Positions 1-6,847 are shown, numbered from the stretch's first letter. The stretch: DNA of 12,183 nucleotides from JANJWP01 sp049301335 (GCA_049301335.1 JBAQKV010000068.1:1-12183), one strand, 5' to 3'. Notes: generated by a model from the letters alone, not told the origin. Numbers and translations are program-made.

Positions 1-28
1 CATCTGAGAAGGTATGCGTAGAAGGTCA

Positions 29-403
29 TTAGCTCGCTCGGGTGGAAGTATCCGCCGGGGTTTGGTACACCGGGGTGACAATCGGTGCCGGTACCGGAAC
101 GACCGGCTTCGCCGCTACGGGCGCGGCCTTTTTGTTATTGGCCGCCACGTATTTGAGCGCCGCGTCGGAAGTGGCGAACGTACGGAGAGAAACCCTCCCC
201 CCTCTTGGCTTGTACGCGTATTTTCCGTTTTTCAGAAGTACGACGGTGAACGTCTTGCCGTTAGGAGCGACGTACGATTTCACGGTTCTGACGACGGTCG
301 TCGGGGACGTCGCGGTGGCGGCCTGCGTGACCGGGGAAACGGCTACCGGAAGGAACGTCGCGAGCATTCCGAGGACCGCCGCGGTTTTTTTGTTTGCGAA
401 CAT
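29..403 (-). CDS. Small secreted protein of unknown function
   Basis: Encodes 124 residues. The N-terminus is a signal peptide: MFANKK, a hydrophobic stretch to about residue 28, then a VTQAATA region that fits signal peptidase I cleavage. The mature part begins with a short beta-rich section (KSYVAPNGKTFTVVLLKNGKYAYKP) and ends in a low-complexity tail rich in alanine, proline and valine that ends in TRAS. It has no cysteines. The stop is TAA. The ATG at 403 was chosen because it begins the signal peptide; the frame stays open further upstream but overlaps the lipoprotein gene. There is no Shine-Dalgarno sequence. A putative promoter with TATCAT as -10 lies 26 bases upstream. I do not recognise the family; it is presumably a cell-envelope or secreted protein. 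Confidence 0.75.
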   Translation of the reverse strand: MFANKKTAAVLGMLATFLPVAVSPVTQAATATSPTTVVRTVKSYVAPNGKTFTVVLLKNGKYAYKPRGGRVSLRTFATSDAALKYVAANNKKAAPVAAKPVVPVPAPIVTPVYQTPADTSTRAS

Positions 404-429
404 GGTTCGTGGGATGGAAAACGGCAGCG

Positions 430-458
430 ATGATACTATGCTGCCGGGAAAATGGAAA
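430..458 (-). promoter_or_regulatory. Putative promoter of the secreted-protein gene
   Basis: On the minus strand, TTTCCA (458-453) and TATCAT (435-430) are separated by 17 bases and sit 26 bases before the ATG at 403. A 7-base inverted repeat CGGCAGC/GCTGCCG (422-428 and 440-446) straddles the -10 and could be an operator. The -35 match is weak. Confidence 0.35.
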
Positions 459-459
459 T

Positions 460-687
460 CTAGCTCGCCGAAGTCTTGGTATCGGCCTGTTTCTGCCGGT
501 TGTACGAAGACGGTGCGCCGCCCTGGGAAGCGCCGTCGGTAGCGGAAGGCGCTTGGCGTTGGTCGAGGGTGGCGCCGGATCCGCCCTGCGGCGGTACGGG
601 TCGATCCGCGCCGGGATCTCCCGGCTGTCCGCAGGAAGCGAGAAGGAAAGGAACGGCGAGCGCCGGAAGGAGGAAAGACTTTTTCAT
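460..687 (-). CDS. Small lipoprotein
   Basis: Encodes 75 residues. The N-terminus MKKSFLLPALAVPFLLASCG is a lipoprotein signal with lipobox LASC, so Cys19 would be the lipidated residue and the protein would be membrane-tethered. The remaining ~56 residues are rich in Pro, Gly, Ser, Gln and Asp and look disordered, with no domain I recognise. The stop is TAG. It lies 56 bases upstream of the secreted-protein gene on the same strand, so the two may share a transcript, although each has a possible promoter. No Shine-Dalgarno sequence precedes the ATG. Confidence 0.75.
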   Translation of the reverse strand: MKKSFLLPALAVPFLLASCGQPGDPGADRPVPPQGGSGATLDQRQAPSATDGASQGGAPSSYNRQKQADTKTSAS

Positions 688-702
688 GAGTACGCACGGA
701 TA

Positions 703-730
703 TTGGTAAGGTACGCCGAGAGATTACCAA
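703..730 (-). promoter_or_regulatory. Possible promoter or operator of the lipoprotein gene
   Basis: A perfect 7-base inverted repeat, TTGGTAA (703-709) and TTACCAA (724-730), is separated by 14 bases just upstream of the lipoprotein start. Read on the minus strand, TTGGTA and TACCAA lie 16 bases apart and could be the -35 and -10, but the -10 is poor. An operator is as likely. Confidence 0.25.
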
Positions 731-788
731 TGAAACCTTAGCCGAAGTTTAAGATGCGGGCGGTTTTTCGAAACCGTTCGTTTCGTTG

Positions 789-815
789 AAAAAAGAGCGC
801 CGAAGCGCTCTTTTT
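789..815. terminator. Rho-independent terminator (usable in both directions)
   Basis: Stem GAGCGC/GCGCTC (795-800 and 805-810) extended by A:T pairs. The loop reads CGAA on plus and TTCG on minus, and a T run follows on either strand. It lies just beyond the stop of the ABC-F gene and closes that minus-strand transcript. Confidence 0.85.
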
Positions 816-820
816 GGGGT

Positions 821-2272
821 TTATTCGAGTTCGAGATAGTCGTCGATCTGGATCTGCCAGACGAATTCGTTGACGTGGGAGACGAGGATCATGGCGCCTT
901 CGAACTTGTCGAGCGCTTCGGCGATGACCGGAATATGGCGGAAATTCACGTGGTTGGTCGGTTCGTCCAAAATGAGGAGACCCGGTTTCACGAGAACGAG
1001 GCGGGCGAACGAAACGAGCGCCTTCTGTCCGTCGGAGAGGTGTCCGATCTGGGTCTTCATGACTTCCCCGGTAATGAGGAATCCTGCGGCCATCGAGCGG
1101 ATGAACTGTTCGGTGGCGTTCTTATCGGCGTCGGAGAGGCACTGGAGGACGGTCTGGTTGAAGTCGAGGTTCGAGAAGTCCTGGCGGTAGTACCCGATCT
1201 TCACGCCTTCGGCGACGTGTTCGCCCTTGGCATGGCCGGAAGCGAGCTTTTCGAGAAGGGTCGTCTTACCGATTCCGTTCGGACCGGAAAGGAGGAGGTG
1301 GCGTCCGCGGTGGAGCTTGACGTCTACCGGGATTTCAGTGGGTTCGTGATCGCGCATGACGGTGACCGAATCGAGTTCGAGAATCATGCCGCCGATACCT
1401 TCCTGCATGGGGATTTCGAACGAACGGATGGTCTTGTCCTCACGACGGACGTCAACCATGTTCTCTTCGAGCTCTTCGGCCTTGTCGCGCATTTTTTTCG
1501 CGACGAGACGGAGCTTGCCACCCTTGTGGGCGAAGACTTCGGCCTGTTCCTTGTTGGCCTGGGCTTCCTTGGCCATGAGGGCGTTCTTGCGGTTTTCCTT
1601 TTCGATGCGGGCGCTGATCTGTTCGACTACGTCGTGGTAATTGCCCACGTACTGTTCGACCTTGTGGGTGTTGACGTCGAGATACAAGACCCCGTCGGTG
1701 AAGGCGTTGAGGAAGTCGGCATCGTGGGAGATGACGACGACGGTCTTCTTGTAGTTCACGAGGAACTCAGTGAGGTGGTCGATGCCCGCGGTATCGAGGT
1801 TGTTAGTGGGTTCGTCCAAAAGGAGGATGTCCGGGTTTCCTACGAGCGCCGCAGCGAGAAGGAGACGGGCCTGCTGTCCTCCGGAAAACGAACGGACGAT
1901 GCGTTCGAGCGGAGCCTTGAGGTTGACGGTGCGGAGCGCTTCGTTAATTTTCACGTCGATGTTGTACGCGTCGTCGTTGGCATACTTGCGGAAGTACGAG
2001 CGGAGATCGAGGTCGCGGTCGGCCAAAGGCATCGACTGGAATGCGGTGGCGATGGAAAGGCCCTTGTCGACGTTGATGGTGCCGTACTTGTTCTTGAGTT
2101 CGCCCGTGATCATCTTGAAGATGGTGGACTTCCCTGCCCCGTTTTGTCCCATGATCGTAATCTTGGAACCCTTGCGGATGGAAAAATCGACTTCGTCGAG
2201 AATGATGCGCCCGTTGTCGAACTTGAACGAGACGTTATTGAAGCGGACGACGGTTTCGTTGCTCGGTGCCAT
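821..2272 (-). CDS. ABC-F family ATPase (soluble, tandem ABC domains)
   Basis: Encodes 483 residues with two ABC ATPase domains and no membrane segment, the ABC-F layout. Known members bind the ribosome and act in translation or antibiotic protection. Domain 1: Walker A GQNGAGKST (42-50), signature FSGGQQ (129-134), Walker B with DEPTNN (153-158), H-switch His183. A charged helical linker, the P-site tip region of the family, spans about 215-275. Domain 2: Walker A GPNGIGKTT (330-338), signature LSDGQ (412-416), DEPTNH (436-441). The second site is unusual: the signature has Asp for the second glycine, the D-loop reads HVN rather than HLD, and SHV replaces SHD at the switch. Both catalytic glutamates (154 and 437) are present. 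The stop is TAA and a terminator follows. The subfamily (EttA, Uup or resistance type) cannot be assigned by eye. Confidence 0.93.
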   Translation of the reverse strand: MAPSNETVVRFNNVSFKFDNGRIILDEVDFSIRKGSKITIMGQNGAGKSTIFKMITGELKNKYGTINVDKGLSIATAFQSMPLADRDLDLRSYFRKYANDDAYNIDVKINEALRTVNLKAPLERIVRSFSGGQQARLLLAAALVGNPDILLLDEPTNNLDTAGIDHLTEFLVNYKKTVVVISHDADFLNAFTDGVLYLDVNTHKVEQYVGNYHDVVEQISARIEKENRKNALMAKEAQANKEQAEVFAHKGGKLRLVAKKMRDKAEELEENMVDVRREDKTIRSFEIPMQEGIGGMILELDSVTVMRDHEPTEIPVDVKLHRGRHLLLSGPNGIGKTTLLEKLASGHAKGEHVAEGVKIGYYRQDFSNLDFNQTVLQCLSDADKNATEQFIRSMAAGFLITGEVMKTQIGHLSDGQKALVSFARLVLVKPGLLILDEPTNHVNFRHIPVIAEALDKFEGAMILVSHVNEFVWQIQIDDYLELE

Positions 2273-2366
2273 GGTTGGAATTCGGTATTGACCAAATAAA
2301 TCGCGCTACTCGTGGGCTTAATGACCCGACGGCAGCGCTGTAACGCGTATAGGATACGGATTTTTT

Positions 2367-2397
2367 AAAAAAAGAAAGCCTTCCTGACGGAAGGCTT
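2367..2397 (-). terminator. Rho-independent terminator, minus strand
   Basis: A nine-base perfect stem AAGCCTTCC/GGAAGGCTT (2376-2384 and 2389-2397) with a four-base loop is followed on the minus strand by TTTCTTTTTTT. No recognised gene lies just upstream on that strand, so it marks the end of the short transcript described at 2367-2519. Confidence 0.85.
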
Positions 2398-2519
2398 CGA
2401 GCGAGCGCTCAATTGGCGCGCAAGCAGTCTGAATGGGCTGGGTACGGTTCGGCTGGATTTTCTCGGCGTCGGCAAAGTTCCGTTCGTCACGGCGTCCTCC
2501 ATTTCTCAAGTTACGTAAC
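2367..2519 (-). ncRNA. Candidate short transcript, non-coding or tiny-protein mRNA
   Basis: A promoter-like pair (TTGCGC, 16 bases, TATAAA at 2553-2526) and a strong terminator (2367-2397) bracket about 150 bases on the minus strand. The 5' end would contain the palindrome GTTACGTAAC (2510-2519). A possible coding reading exists: an ATG at 2501, or a GTG twelve bases later behind GGAGG, gives a basic peptide of about 40 residues whose TAA lies immediately after the terminator T run, so it would read through the stem. The other two frames also stay open through the hairpin. No known RNA family signature (tmRNA, SRP, RNase P, 6S) was recognised. Confidence 0.4.
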
Positions 2520-2525
2520 CCGCGT

Positions 2526-2553
2526 TTTATACTGAAAGTTTCTTCATGCGCAA
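2526..2553 (-). promoter_or_regulatory. Promoter of the short minus transcript
   Basis: On the minus strand TTGCGC (2553-2548), a 16-base spacer, then TATAAA (2531-2526). It faces away from the plus-strand promoter at 2571-2598, which has the same architecture. Confidence 0.55.
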
Positions 2554-2570
2554 TATCTCGCCATATGAAA

Positions 2571-2598
2571 TTGCTCATTTTCATATTTTACGTATAAA
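2571..2598 (+). promoter_or_regulatory. Promoter of the small membrane-protein gene
   Basis: TTGCTC (2571-2576), a 16-base spacer, then TATAAA (2593-2598). Transcription would begin near 2605, giving a leader of about 50 bases that carries a good Shine-Dalgarno sequence. Confidence 0.55.
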
Positions 2599-2657
2599 GA
2601 TTTCGAAGATTTGCGGGGACGCGAATCGTCGGACAACGGGCAGAAAAGGGGCTCAAA

Positions 2658-3008
2658 ATGGATTTCGAAAGCATTTGGTACGAACATTCTCCAAAGCTGT
2701 ACATCGTTCTCGGGTTTTATTTCCTTTGGGAAACGGACACGAAGATCGGAATATTCGCAAGTGCGCTGCTCATCGCCGCATCGGGAGCGATCCTGGGGAT
2801 GCGTTGGGCGTACCGCAATAAAAATCCGGGCGCGAGACGGGAAAGTCCGAAAAGGAGTCCCGCCGCCGTGACCAATCACCAACCCCGCAGGGAAACCCTG
2901 CACAAACAAGAAAGGCGCTGATTCCACGGTTCTCCGGAATCCGTTCGGACGGCAAATCGAAAACCCCGGGAAACCGGGGTTTTATTTCGCTTGCGGATTA
3001 TTCGGTAA
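2658..3008 (+). CDS. Small two-helix membrane protein, with unclear C-terminal end
   Basis: The first 87 residues are well supported: MDFESIW, a hydrophobic helix around residues 13-25 (KLYIVLGFYFLW), a short acidic turn, a second helix around 30-50 (IGIFASALLIAASGAILGM), then a basic, polar tail. A clear Shine-Dalgarno sequence AAAAGGGG lies six bases before the ATG, which is rare in this window. The frame meets TGA at 2919-2921. Under the UGA-glycine code it continues for 29 more residues to a TAA at 3006-3008, reading through the terminator at 2960-2983 and overlapping the 3' end of the pirin gene. If UGA ends it instead, the gene is 2658..2921. I give the table-25 end but doubt the tail. 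The family is not recognised. Confidence 0.6.
2960..2983. terminator. Bidirectional rho-independent terminator
   Basis: A perfect 10-base stem AAAACCCCGG/CCGGGGTTTT (2960-2969 and 2974-2983) with a GAAA loop and T runs on both strands. It separates the small plus-strand membrane-protein gene from the convergent pirin gene. Confidence 0.88.
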
Positions 3009-3735
3009 GCGGGACTTCCATAACGAGGAATTCCGAATCCCCACCCGCTTCGAATTTCAGCGTCGGCGTCGAGACGAACCCCGCGCCGTCGCGACGACCG
3101 AGTTCGGTGCCATTGACCGTCACCGAACCCTCGATAACGAAAACGTAGACGCCGTTACCCGGTTTTTTCAAACGGTATTCGACCGCGTTCTCCTTCTCAA
3201 GAGAACCGAAATGGAACCACGCGTCCTGGTGGATCCACGAGCCTTCGTCGTCAGCGCTCGGGGAGACGATCTGCTTGAGGGCGTTTTTGGGAAGCGGGCG
3301 GAAAGAGAACTGGTCGTACCGGGGTTCGACGCCGCGCGTTTTGGCATATACCCAAATCTGGAGCAGTTTGGCGTATTCGGTCTTGCTCGCGTTGAACTCG
3401 CTATGGAAAACCCCGGTCCCTGCGCTCATGACCTGGATTTCGCCTTTGCGGATGACCGAGCCGTTGCCCATGCTGTCCTGATGTTCGAGTGCGCCTTCAA
3501 GGGGCACGGTAATGATTTCCATGTTATCGTGCGGATGCTTTCAAAACCCCGCCCCCGGTGCGATGGAATCGTCGTTCAATACGCGGAGCGCTCAAAAACC
3601 CATGCGCTTGGGATCGTAGTATCCCGCGAAAGAAAAGGAATGGTTGGCGTCGAGCCAGCCGTGAAAAGCGTGTCCGCGGGTATCGGCGCGGTGTACGGTG
3701 ACGTTGGTCGCGCCGTTGGTCTGATGGTCGTTCAT
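2998..3735 (-). CDS. Pirin family protein (cupin), two in-frame UGA glycines
   Basis: Encodes 245 residues when UGA is read as glycine. Pirins are bicupin proteins that bind an iron-type metal; some bacterial members cleave quercetin. Hallmarks: RGHAFHGWLDANHSFSFAGYYDP near the N-terminus, then RMGF-G-ALRVLNDD, GAGF-G-KHPHDNMEII, GALEHQDSMGNGS and SAGTGVFHSEFN. The expected metal ligands are His67, His69, His111 and Glu113, all present. The two UGA codons (3594-3592 and 3543-3541; residues 48 and 65) fall where the family has small residues or glycine, the second being the invariant GFG before HPH. Length is close to E. coli YhhW (231 residues). I chose ATG 3735 over TTG 3780 because the putative promoter (3761-3788) lies between them. 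The stop is TAA. Substrate unknown. Confidence 0.92.
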
Positions 3736-3760
3736 ATCGGTATCTGATTGGTAACCCCGT

Positions 3761-3788
3761 ACGATACCGAACTTTTCCAACGAATCAA
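3761..3788 (-). promoter_or_regulatory. Putative promoter of the pirin gene
   Basis: On the minus strand TTGATT (3788-3783), a 16-base spacer, then TATCGT (3766-3761), 25 bases before the ATG at 3735. It is arranged divergently from the DsbA-like gene promoter. Confidence 0.45.
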
Positions 3789-3854
3789 ATTTACTTTAGA
3801 AAAGAAACCATACGGCCCGAAACGCCGACATATCCAAAGAAGGGAAACGCGCGC

Positions 3855-3883
3855 TTGGAATTCGCGCGAAAACCTCGTACAAT
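3855..3883 (+). promoter_or_regulatory. Promoter of the DsbA-like gene
   Basis: TTGGAA (3855-3860), a 17-base spacer, then TACAAT (3878-3883). The ATG lies 24 bases further on, so the leader would be under 20 bases and has no Shine-Dalgarno sequence. Confidence 0.6.
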
Positions 3884-3907
3884 GCGCGAAATCCTATTTT
3901 CCCACAC

Positions 3908-4834
3908 ATGGCAGAAAAAAAGACCGGCCGGATCCATGAGGAATTCTGACTCGAAGAAGCCTACGCGGAAACGGTCGAAAGCACTAAACGGATGAACTCG
4001 GTCATCTTGTGCGTGGTCTGTTGCACGGCGGTCGTAATCGCCTCGCAGTTCGTCGCCGCAGAAGTCGCGCAAAATCGGTTCCGCCAAACCCTTAATGAAA
4101 TCGAATATGGAAAGGTCGGCGGCGAAGCCAATTTCCGGCTCCTCCAGGAAATCCAGCGCGACCGCACTTCGACGTATCTCAAAGACCTCGAAGAGAAAGA
4201 GCCGGAATACATCCGCGGCATCAAACGGAAGATCGAAAATTCCGGCCAAGACGCGACCGCGAAAACTTCCGGAAAACTTACGGCAGAGGAAGTCTCGGCG
4301 TTCCGCTCGACCCTCCCTTCCGGCACCGGTTCGGAAGCGAAAACCACCATCGTCGAATTTTCGGATTTTTCCTGCCCCTTCTGCAAGGAATACCACGAAT
4401 CCGGAACGATAGGCGCCGTCGCGAAGGAAACCTCTTCCGATTACGCGCTCAAGATCCTTCCGAACAAGAAACACGAAGGCTCCGAATTCCTCGCCCACGC
4501 CGCGAAATGCGTAGGACAGAAATCCGGAACCGGGGCGTTCGCCGAATTCGCCGACGCGGTATTCTCCTCCACGGGATCCGCGAACGAATCCGCATACGCG
4601 TCAGCCGAAAAATCCTGACTCTCGAAGGTCGAACTCGAAACCTGCGTACAATCCGCGGCGGTGAACGACCTCGTAGCGAAAGACCTCGGACAGGGGATGT
4701 ACCTCAAGATCCACGCCACTCCGAGCGTACTCGTTCTCGACAACGCGACCGGAAAATACGTCCTCATCAAGGGCGAGCCCGATTCCGCTTCGTTGAAATC
4801 CGCCATCGAAGAATCTTCGGCGAAAGACGAATAG
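3908..4834 (+). CDS. Membrane-anchored DsbA-like thiol-disulfide oxidoreductase
   Basis: Encodes 308 residues with UGA as glycine at residues 14 and 237 (3947-3949 and 4616-4618). Order: short cytoplasmic N-terminus, a membrane anchor around residues 30-50 (VILCVVCCTAVVIASQFVAA), a charged helical spacer to about 140, then a thioredoxin-like domain of the Thioredoxin_4/DsbA type. TIVEFSDFSCPFCKEYH carries the active-site CPFC (Cys156 and Cys159), and ATPSVLV carries the cis-proline (Pro272). A second cysteine pair, Cys201 (AAKCVGQ) and Cys246 (LETCVQS), sits where many family members have a structural disulfide. It probably forms or isomerises disulfides in proteins outside the membrane. The cis-proline half is only reached by reading UGA as glycine, so this gene supports the code change. 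Stop TAG, directly abutting the convergent gene. Confidence 0.92.
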
Positions 4835-5239
4835 TTACTGGGCGTTCTTCGATTCGAGTTTGTCAGCGCCCTGCGTCACTCACGTTTTCCTCGCTTCCGC
4901 GGCCTTCTGGTTGCGGAGCGGGGATTTTTCGAGTATGTACGCGACCGAACAGTAGAACGTGTTGCTCAGATCGGCGTAGACGTCGTTGCTCACCATGAGG
5001 CAGCCGTACGATTTTCCGATCTTGAAATCCTGGAGGGCGTCGTAGTCCCCTTCCACCGATTCTATGTGCCGTTCGCCTTTGATGTCGTAGATGTTCCCTT
5101 TGTATTCGTTCGAATCCATCGCGTCGACGTATTCGAGTACGCAGGCGTTGTACCCCGGAGTAACCGTATAATACCTCGCGACCGGAACGCCGACCGCGAG
5201 CGTGATGACCAGGGGGTAAATGAAATGCCGGCTTTTCAT
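4835..5239 (-). CDS. Unknown protein with an N-terminal membrane segment
   Basis: Encodes 134 residues with one UGA glycine at residue 120 (4882-4880), ending in TAA. A hydrophobic segment at about residues 6-24 (FIYPLVITLAVGVPVARYY) is a signal anchor or uncleaved signal; the rest is a small mixed domain with cysteines at 33, 80 and 97 and no motif I know. It ends tail to tail with the DsbA-like gene with no bases between the stops, and its exported cysteines could make it a substrate of that enzyme (inference only). ATG 5239 was preferred to TTG 5257 because the hydrophobic segment follows directly. It lies 42 bases downstream of the 5282-6238 gene. Confidence 0.7.
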
Positions 5240-5247
5240 GCCGGCAT
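5225..5247 (-). promoter_or_regulatory. Hairpin with the start codon in its loop
   Basis: ATGCCGGC and GCCGGCAT form a perfect 8-base inverted repeat (5225-5232 and 5240-5247). On the minus strand the 7-base loop is ATGAAAA, whose ATG is the chosen start of the 4835-5239 gene. It could modulate initiation. It overlaps a weak promoter-like pair (TTCCGT, 17 bases, TATCAT at 5274-5246), which would make the message nearly leaderless. Confidence 0.35.
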
Positions 5248-5281
5248 GATAGGACAAGTTTCTCCGAAACGGAAGAGCCGA

Positions 5282-6238
5282 TTAATCGACGGATTCCGCG
5301 AGTTCGGCGATGAGGAACGTTCGAAAAAACCGTTCGAGACGCTCTTCTTCGTTTTCTATTTGGTCATAATGCGTGAAACGCCGACTGATTGCGGCAAGCA
5401 CCGCGGGGCGGATGAGCGACATGGGAACGCTCACTCCTCCTTCGCGGATGTAGGGCTTCTTCATGATGGCGAGGGTCGCGTCCTCCGGAACCTCCCATCC
5501 TTCCCGGTTGAACGAATCGAGCACGTACATCATGAGATGGAGGACCGTGATTTTGGAAGGATTGACGAAAAATTCGGGCTTCAGTTCCATTTCGAGGTCT
5601 TCTTGGAGCGAACCTCCGGCAAAATACGCGACCGTCGGAAATCCCGCCTCGGTACCCTCGACCACCACCATGGATTCGGGCCTGAAGCCGTCGAAATTCG
5701 ATTGCGTCACTACCGTGGCGGAAATCTCGTCGAGTTCGCCCTTATCGCGGAAATACAGCTCGAGCCCGTAGGCGTTCATCGCGTCGCGAAGGAAACATTC
5801 CTTTTCGAGTTGGTCGGCGATGGTTCAGGCGGAATGCGTATACGCGACGAATTCGTCGACCGAGATGCGGAAGACTTCCCCGCCGTCAGGTTCGGTGATT
5901 TCGAGAAACGCCGAGTCGAGGGGATTTTCGATTTCTTCGTCGATAAGCAAGGTTACGATTCCCGATCGGGCCATGTACCCGAAAAACCCCTTCGCGTGGC
6001 GGTCGTGGGCGGGAATGCGGTCGAAACGCACCTTGTATCGGAAAGATTGCGGCAGTTCGAGCACGCGGGAACATTCGGCGGAAACCGAATCACCCACTCC
6101 GTCGGCTCAAGCGAAAACGACCGGAACGTCGTGGCCGGAGGGCAGTTTCGAAATATCCGGATTCGGATGGCGGACGTCGCGCACGGCGTCGCAGGTTCAG
6201 AAATTCACGCGGATGACGTTGTCTGCGGGCTTGTTCAT
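5282..6238 (-). CDS. Unknown 318-residue protein with three UGA glycines
   Basis: Read with UGA as glycine this is one open frame of 318 residues ending in TAA; under the standard code it splits into three pieces. The UGA codons are at 6199-6197, 6109-6107 and 5827-5825 (residues 14, 44 and 138). It looks like a soluble cytoplasmic alpha/beta protein with no signal or membrane segment: an N-terminal part (FAGADGVGDSVS), a beta-rich middle (GIVTLLIDEEIENP, SAFLEITEPDGGEVFRI), then VVVEGTEAGFPTVAYFAGGS and an acidic helical C-terminus. I recognise no family. A promoter-like pair (6280-6307) lies 41 bases before the ATG, with no Shine-Dalgarno sequence. The frame is open a little further upstream without a better start. 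Confidence 0.78.
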
Positions 6239-6267
6239 TTCGAACTCGGTAATGGACTGACGCGATA

Positions 6268-6723
6268 CTAAGAAAACGGATTAAAATGTCGAATTTTAAA
6301 ACGGCAAGTCATGAAAAAAGCGGAACCCGAAGGTTCCGCCATCACGCTGTCCGCAGGAATGGGGCGTCAGTCACAACCGCCGCCGCCGTCGCTTCCGCCA
6401 CAACTGCCGCCGTCACCGAACGACCAACCGTTTCCGCCCGAATTGCCGCCGTCACCGAATATCCACCAGCCGGAATCCGAAGATCCGGATCCTGACGAAC
6501 CGGTGCGGCCGCCGGAGACGAGCATTTTCACGCCGGCAGCGATCAGCCAACCGAAGCCGAATGCCGCCGTCAAAGCGGTAAGAGTGAGTCCCGGGGAAAA
6601 TCCAGCGGGCAGGAAAAAGTACGTTGCGGCAGCGGCGATGACGCCGCCGAGAATCGGAGCAACGCTTCCCAATACGAGAAACGCCACGACGGAAATCACG
6701 ACTGCTAAAACGGCATACGACAT
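6268..6723 (-). CDS. Small membrane protein with Gly/Ser/Cys-rich tail, unclear end
   Basis: The first 118 residues are well supported: hydrophobic helices at about 2-23, 25-40 and 44-70 (SYAVLAVVISVVAFLVLG, APILGGVIAAAATYFFL, LTLTALTAAFGFGWLIAAG), then a low-complexity tail of Gly, Ser and Asp with repeated WWIFGDGGN / GWSFGDGGS units and two cysteines before its end. A clear Shine-Dalgarno sequence AAAAGGGG precedes the ATG. The frame meets TGA at 6369-6367. Under the UGA-glycine code it continues 33 more residues to TAG (6270-6268), reading through its own terminator (6311-6339) and the next gene's promoter. If UGA ends it, the gene is 6367..6723. I give the table-25 end but think the tail is doubtful. 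Family not recognised; the tail resembles those of glycine-rich envelope proteins. Confidence 0.6.
6280..6307 (-). promoter_or_regulatory. Promoter of the 5282-6238 gene
   Basis: On the minus strand TTGCCG (6307-6302), a 16-base spacer, then TTTAAT (6285-6280). It sits just past the terminator of the preceding gene, as expected for a new transcription unit, but inside the table-25 read-through tail of that gene. Confidence 0.5.
6311..6339 (-). terminator. Rho-independent terminator with UUCG loop
   Basis: On the minus strand GCGGAACC, loop TTCG, GGTTCCGC (6339-6320), followed by CTTTTTTCAT. It ends the transcript of the Gly/Ser/Cys-tailed membrane protein, yet the table-25 reading frame of that gene has no stop before it. 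Confidence 0.88.
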
Positions 6724-6758
6724 GTTCGTCCCCTTTTCGTCCTACGGATTATGAATTT

Positions 6759-6784
6759 ACTCGCCGCGCGTATGGCGCGCGAGT
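6759..6784 (-). promoter_or_regulatory. Leader hairpin upstream of the 6723 start
   Basis: ACTCGC/GCGAGT (6759-6764 and 6779-6784) continues across a one-base bulge into GCGC/GCGC with a five-base loop. It lies in the ~90-base leader of the membrane-protein gene, by far the longest leader inferred here, and leaves the AAAAGGGG site free. It may stabilise the message or have a regulatory role. Confidence 0.35.
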
Positions 6785-6818
6785 GGCAACCGAACGGCGT
6801 GGCGTTCGTCCGCTCCCC

Positions 6819-6847
6819 ATCGTACCGGAAATCGGTTTTTCCGTCAA
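6819..6847 (-). promoter_or_regulatory. Promoter of the Gly/Ser/Cys-tailed membrane-protein gene
   Basis: On the minus strand TTGACG (6847-6842), a 17-base spacer, then TACGAT (6824-6819). This is the closest match to consensus in the window. Confidence 0.65.

Noticed and set aside
1..3. Possible ATG of a further minus-strand gene at the window edge
   Set aside because: Only the three bases of the codon lie in the window, so nothing supports a gene.
14..433. Arg/Gly-rich plus-strand open frame at the window start
   Set aside because: It is opposite the secreted-protein gene, which has a signal peptide and cleavage site; the Arg-rich composition is typical of a shadow frame.
875..2299. 474-residue open frame on the plus strand opposite the ABC-F gene
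   Set aside because: Its sequence is low-complexity and biased (Val, Glu, Asp, Gly) as expected for the complement of GC-rich coding DNA, while the minus strand encodes a protein with every ABC-F motif.
2318..2584. 88-residue minus-strand open frame in the 2273-2657 gap
   Set aside because: It starts upstream of the minus promoter, runs through the terminator at 2367-2397, and shows no recognisable sequence. The region is better read as a short transcript.
3736..3780. TTG start extending the pirin by 15 residues
   Set aside because: The putative promoter (3761-3788) overlaps it, and the extra residues have no counterpart in E. coli YhhW as I recall it.
5066..6271. 401-residue plus-strand open frame
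   Set aside because: It spans two minus-strand genes and the gap between them, is rich in Arg, His and Phe, and has no recognisable domain. The minus-strand reading with UGA as glycine is better supported.
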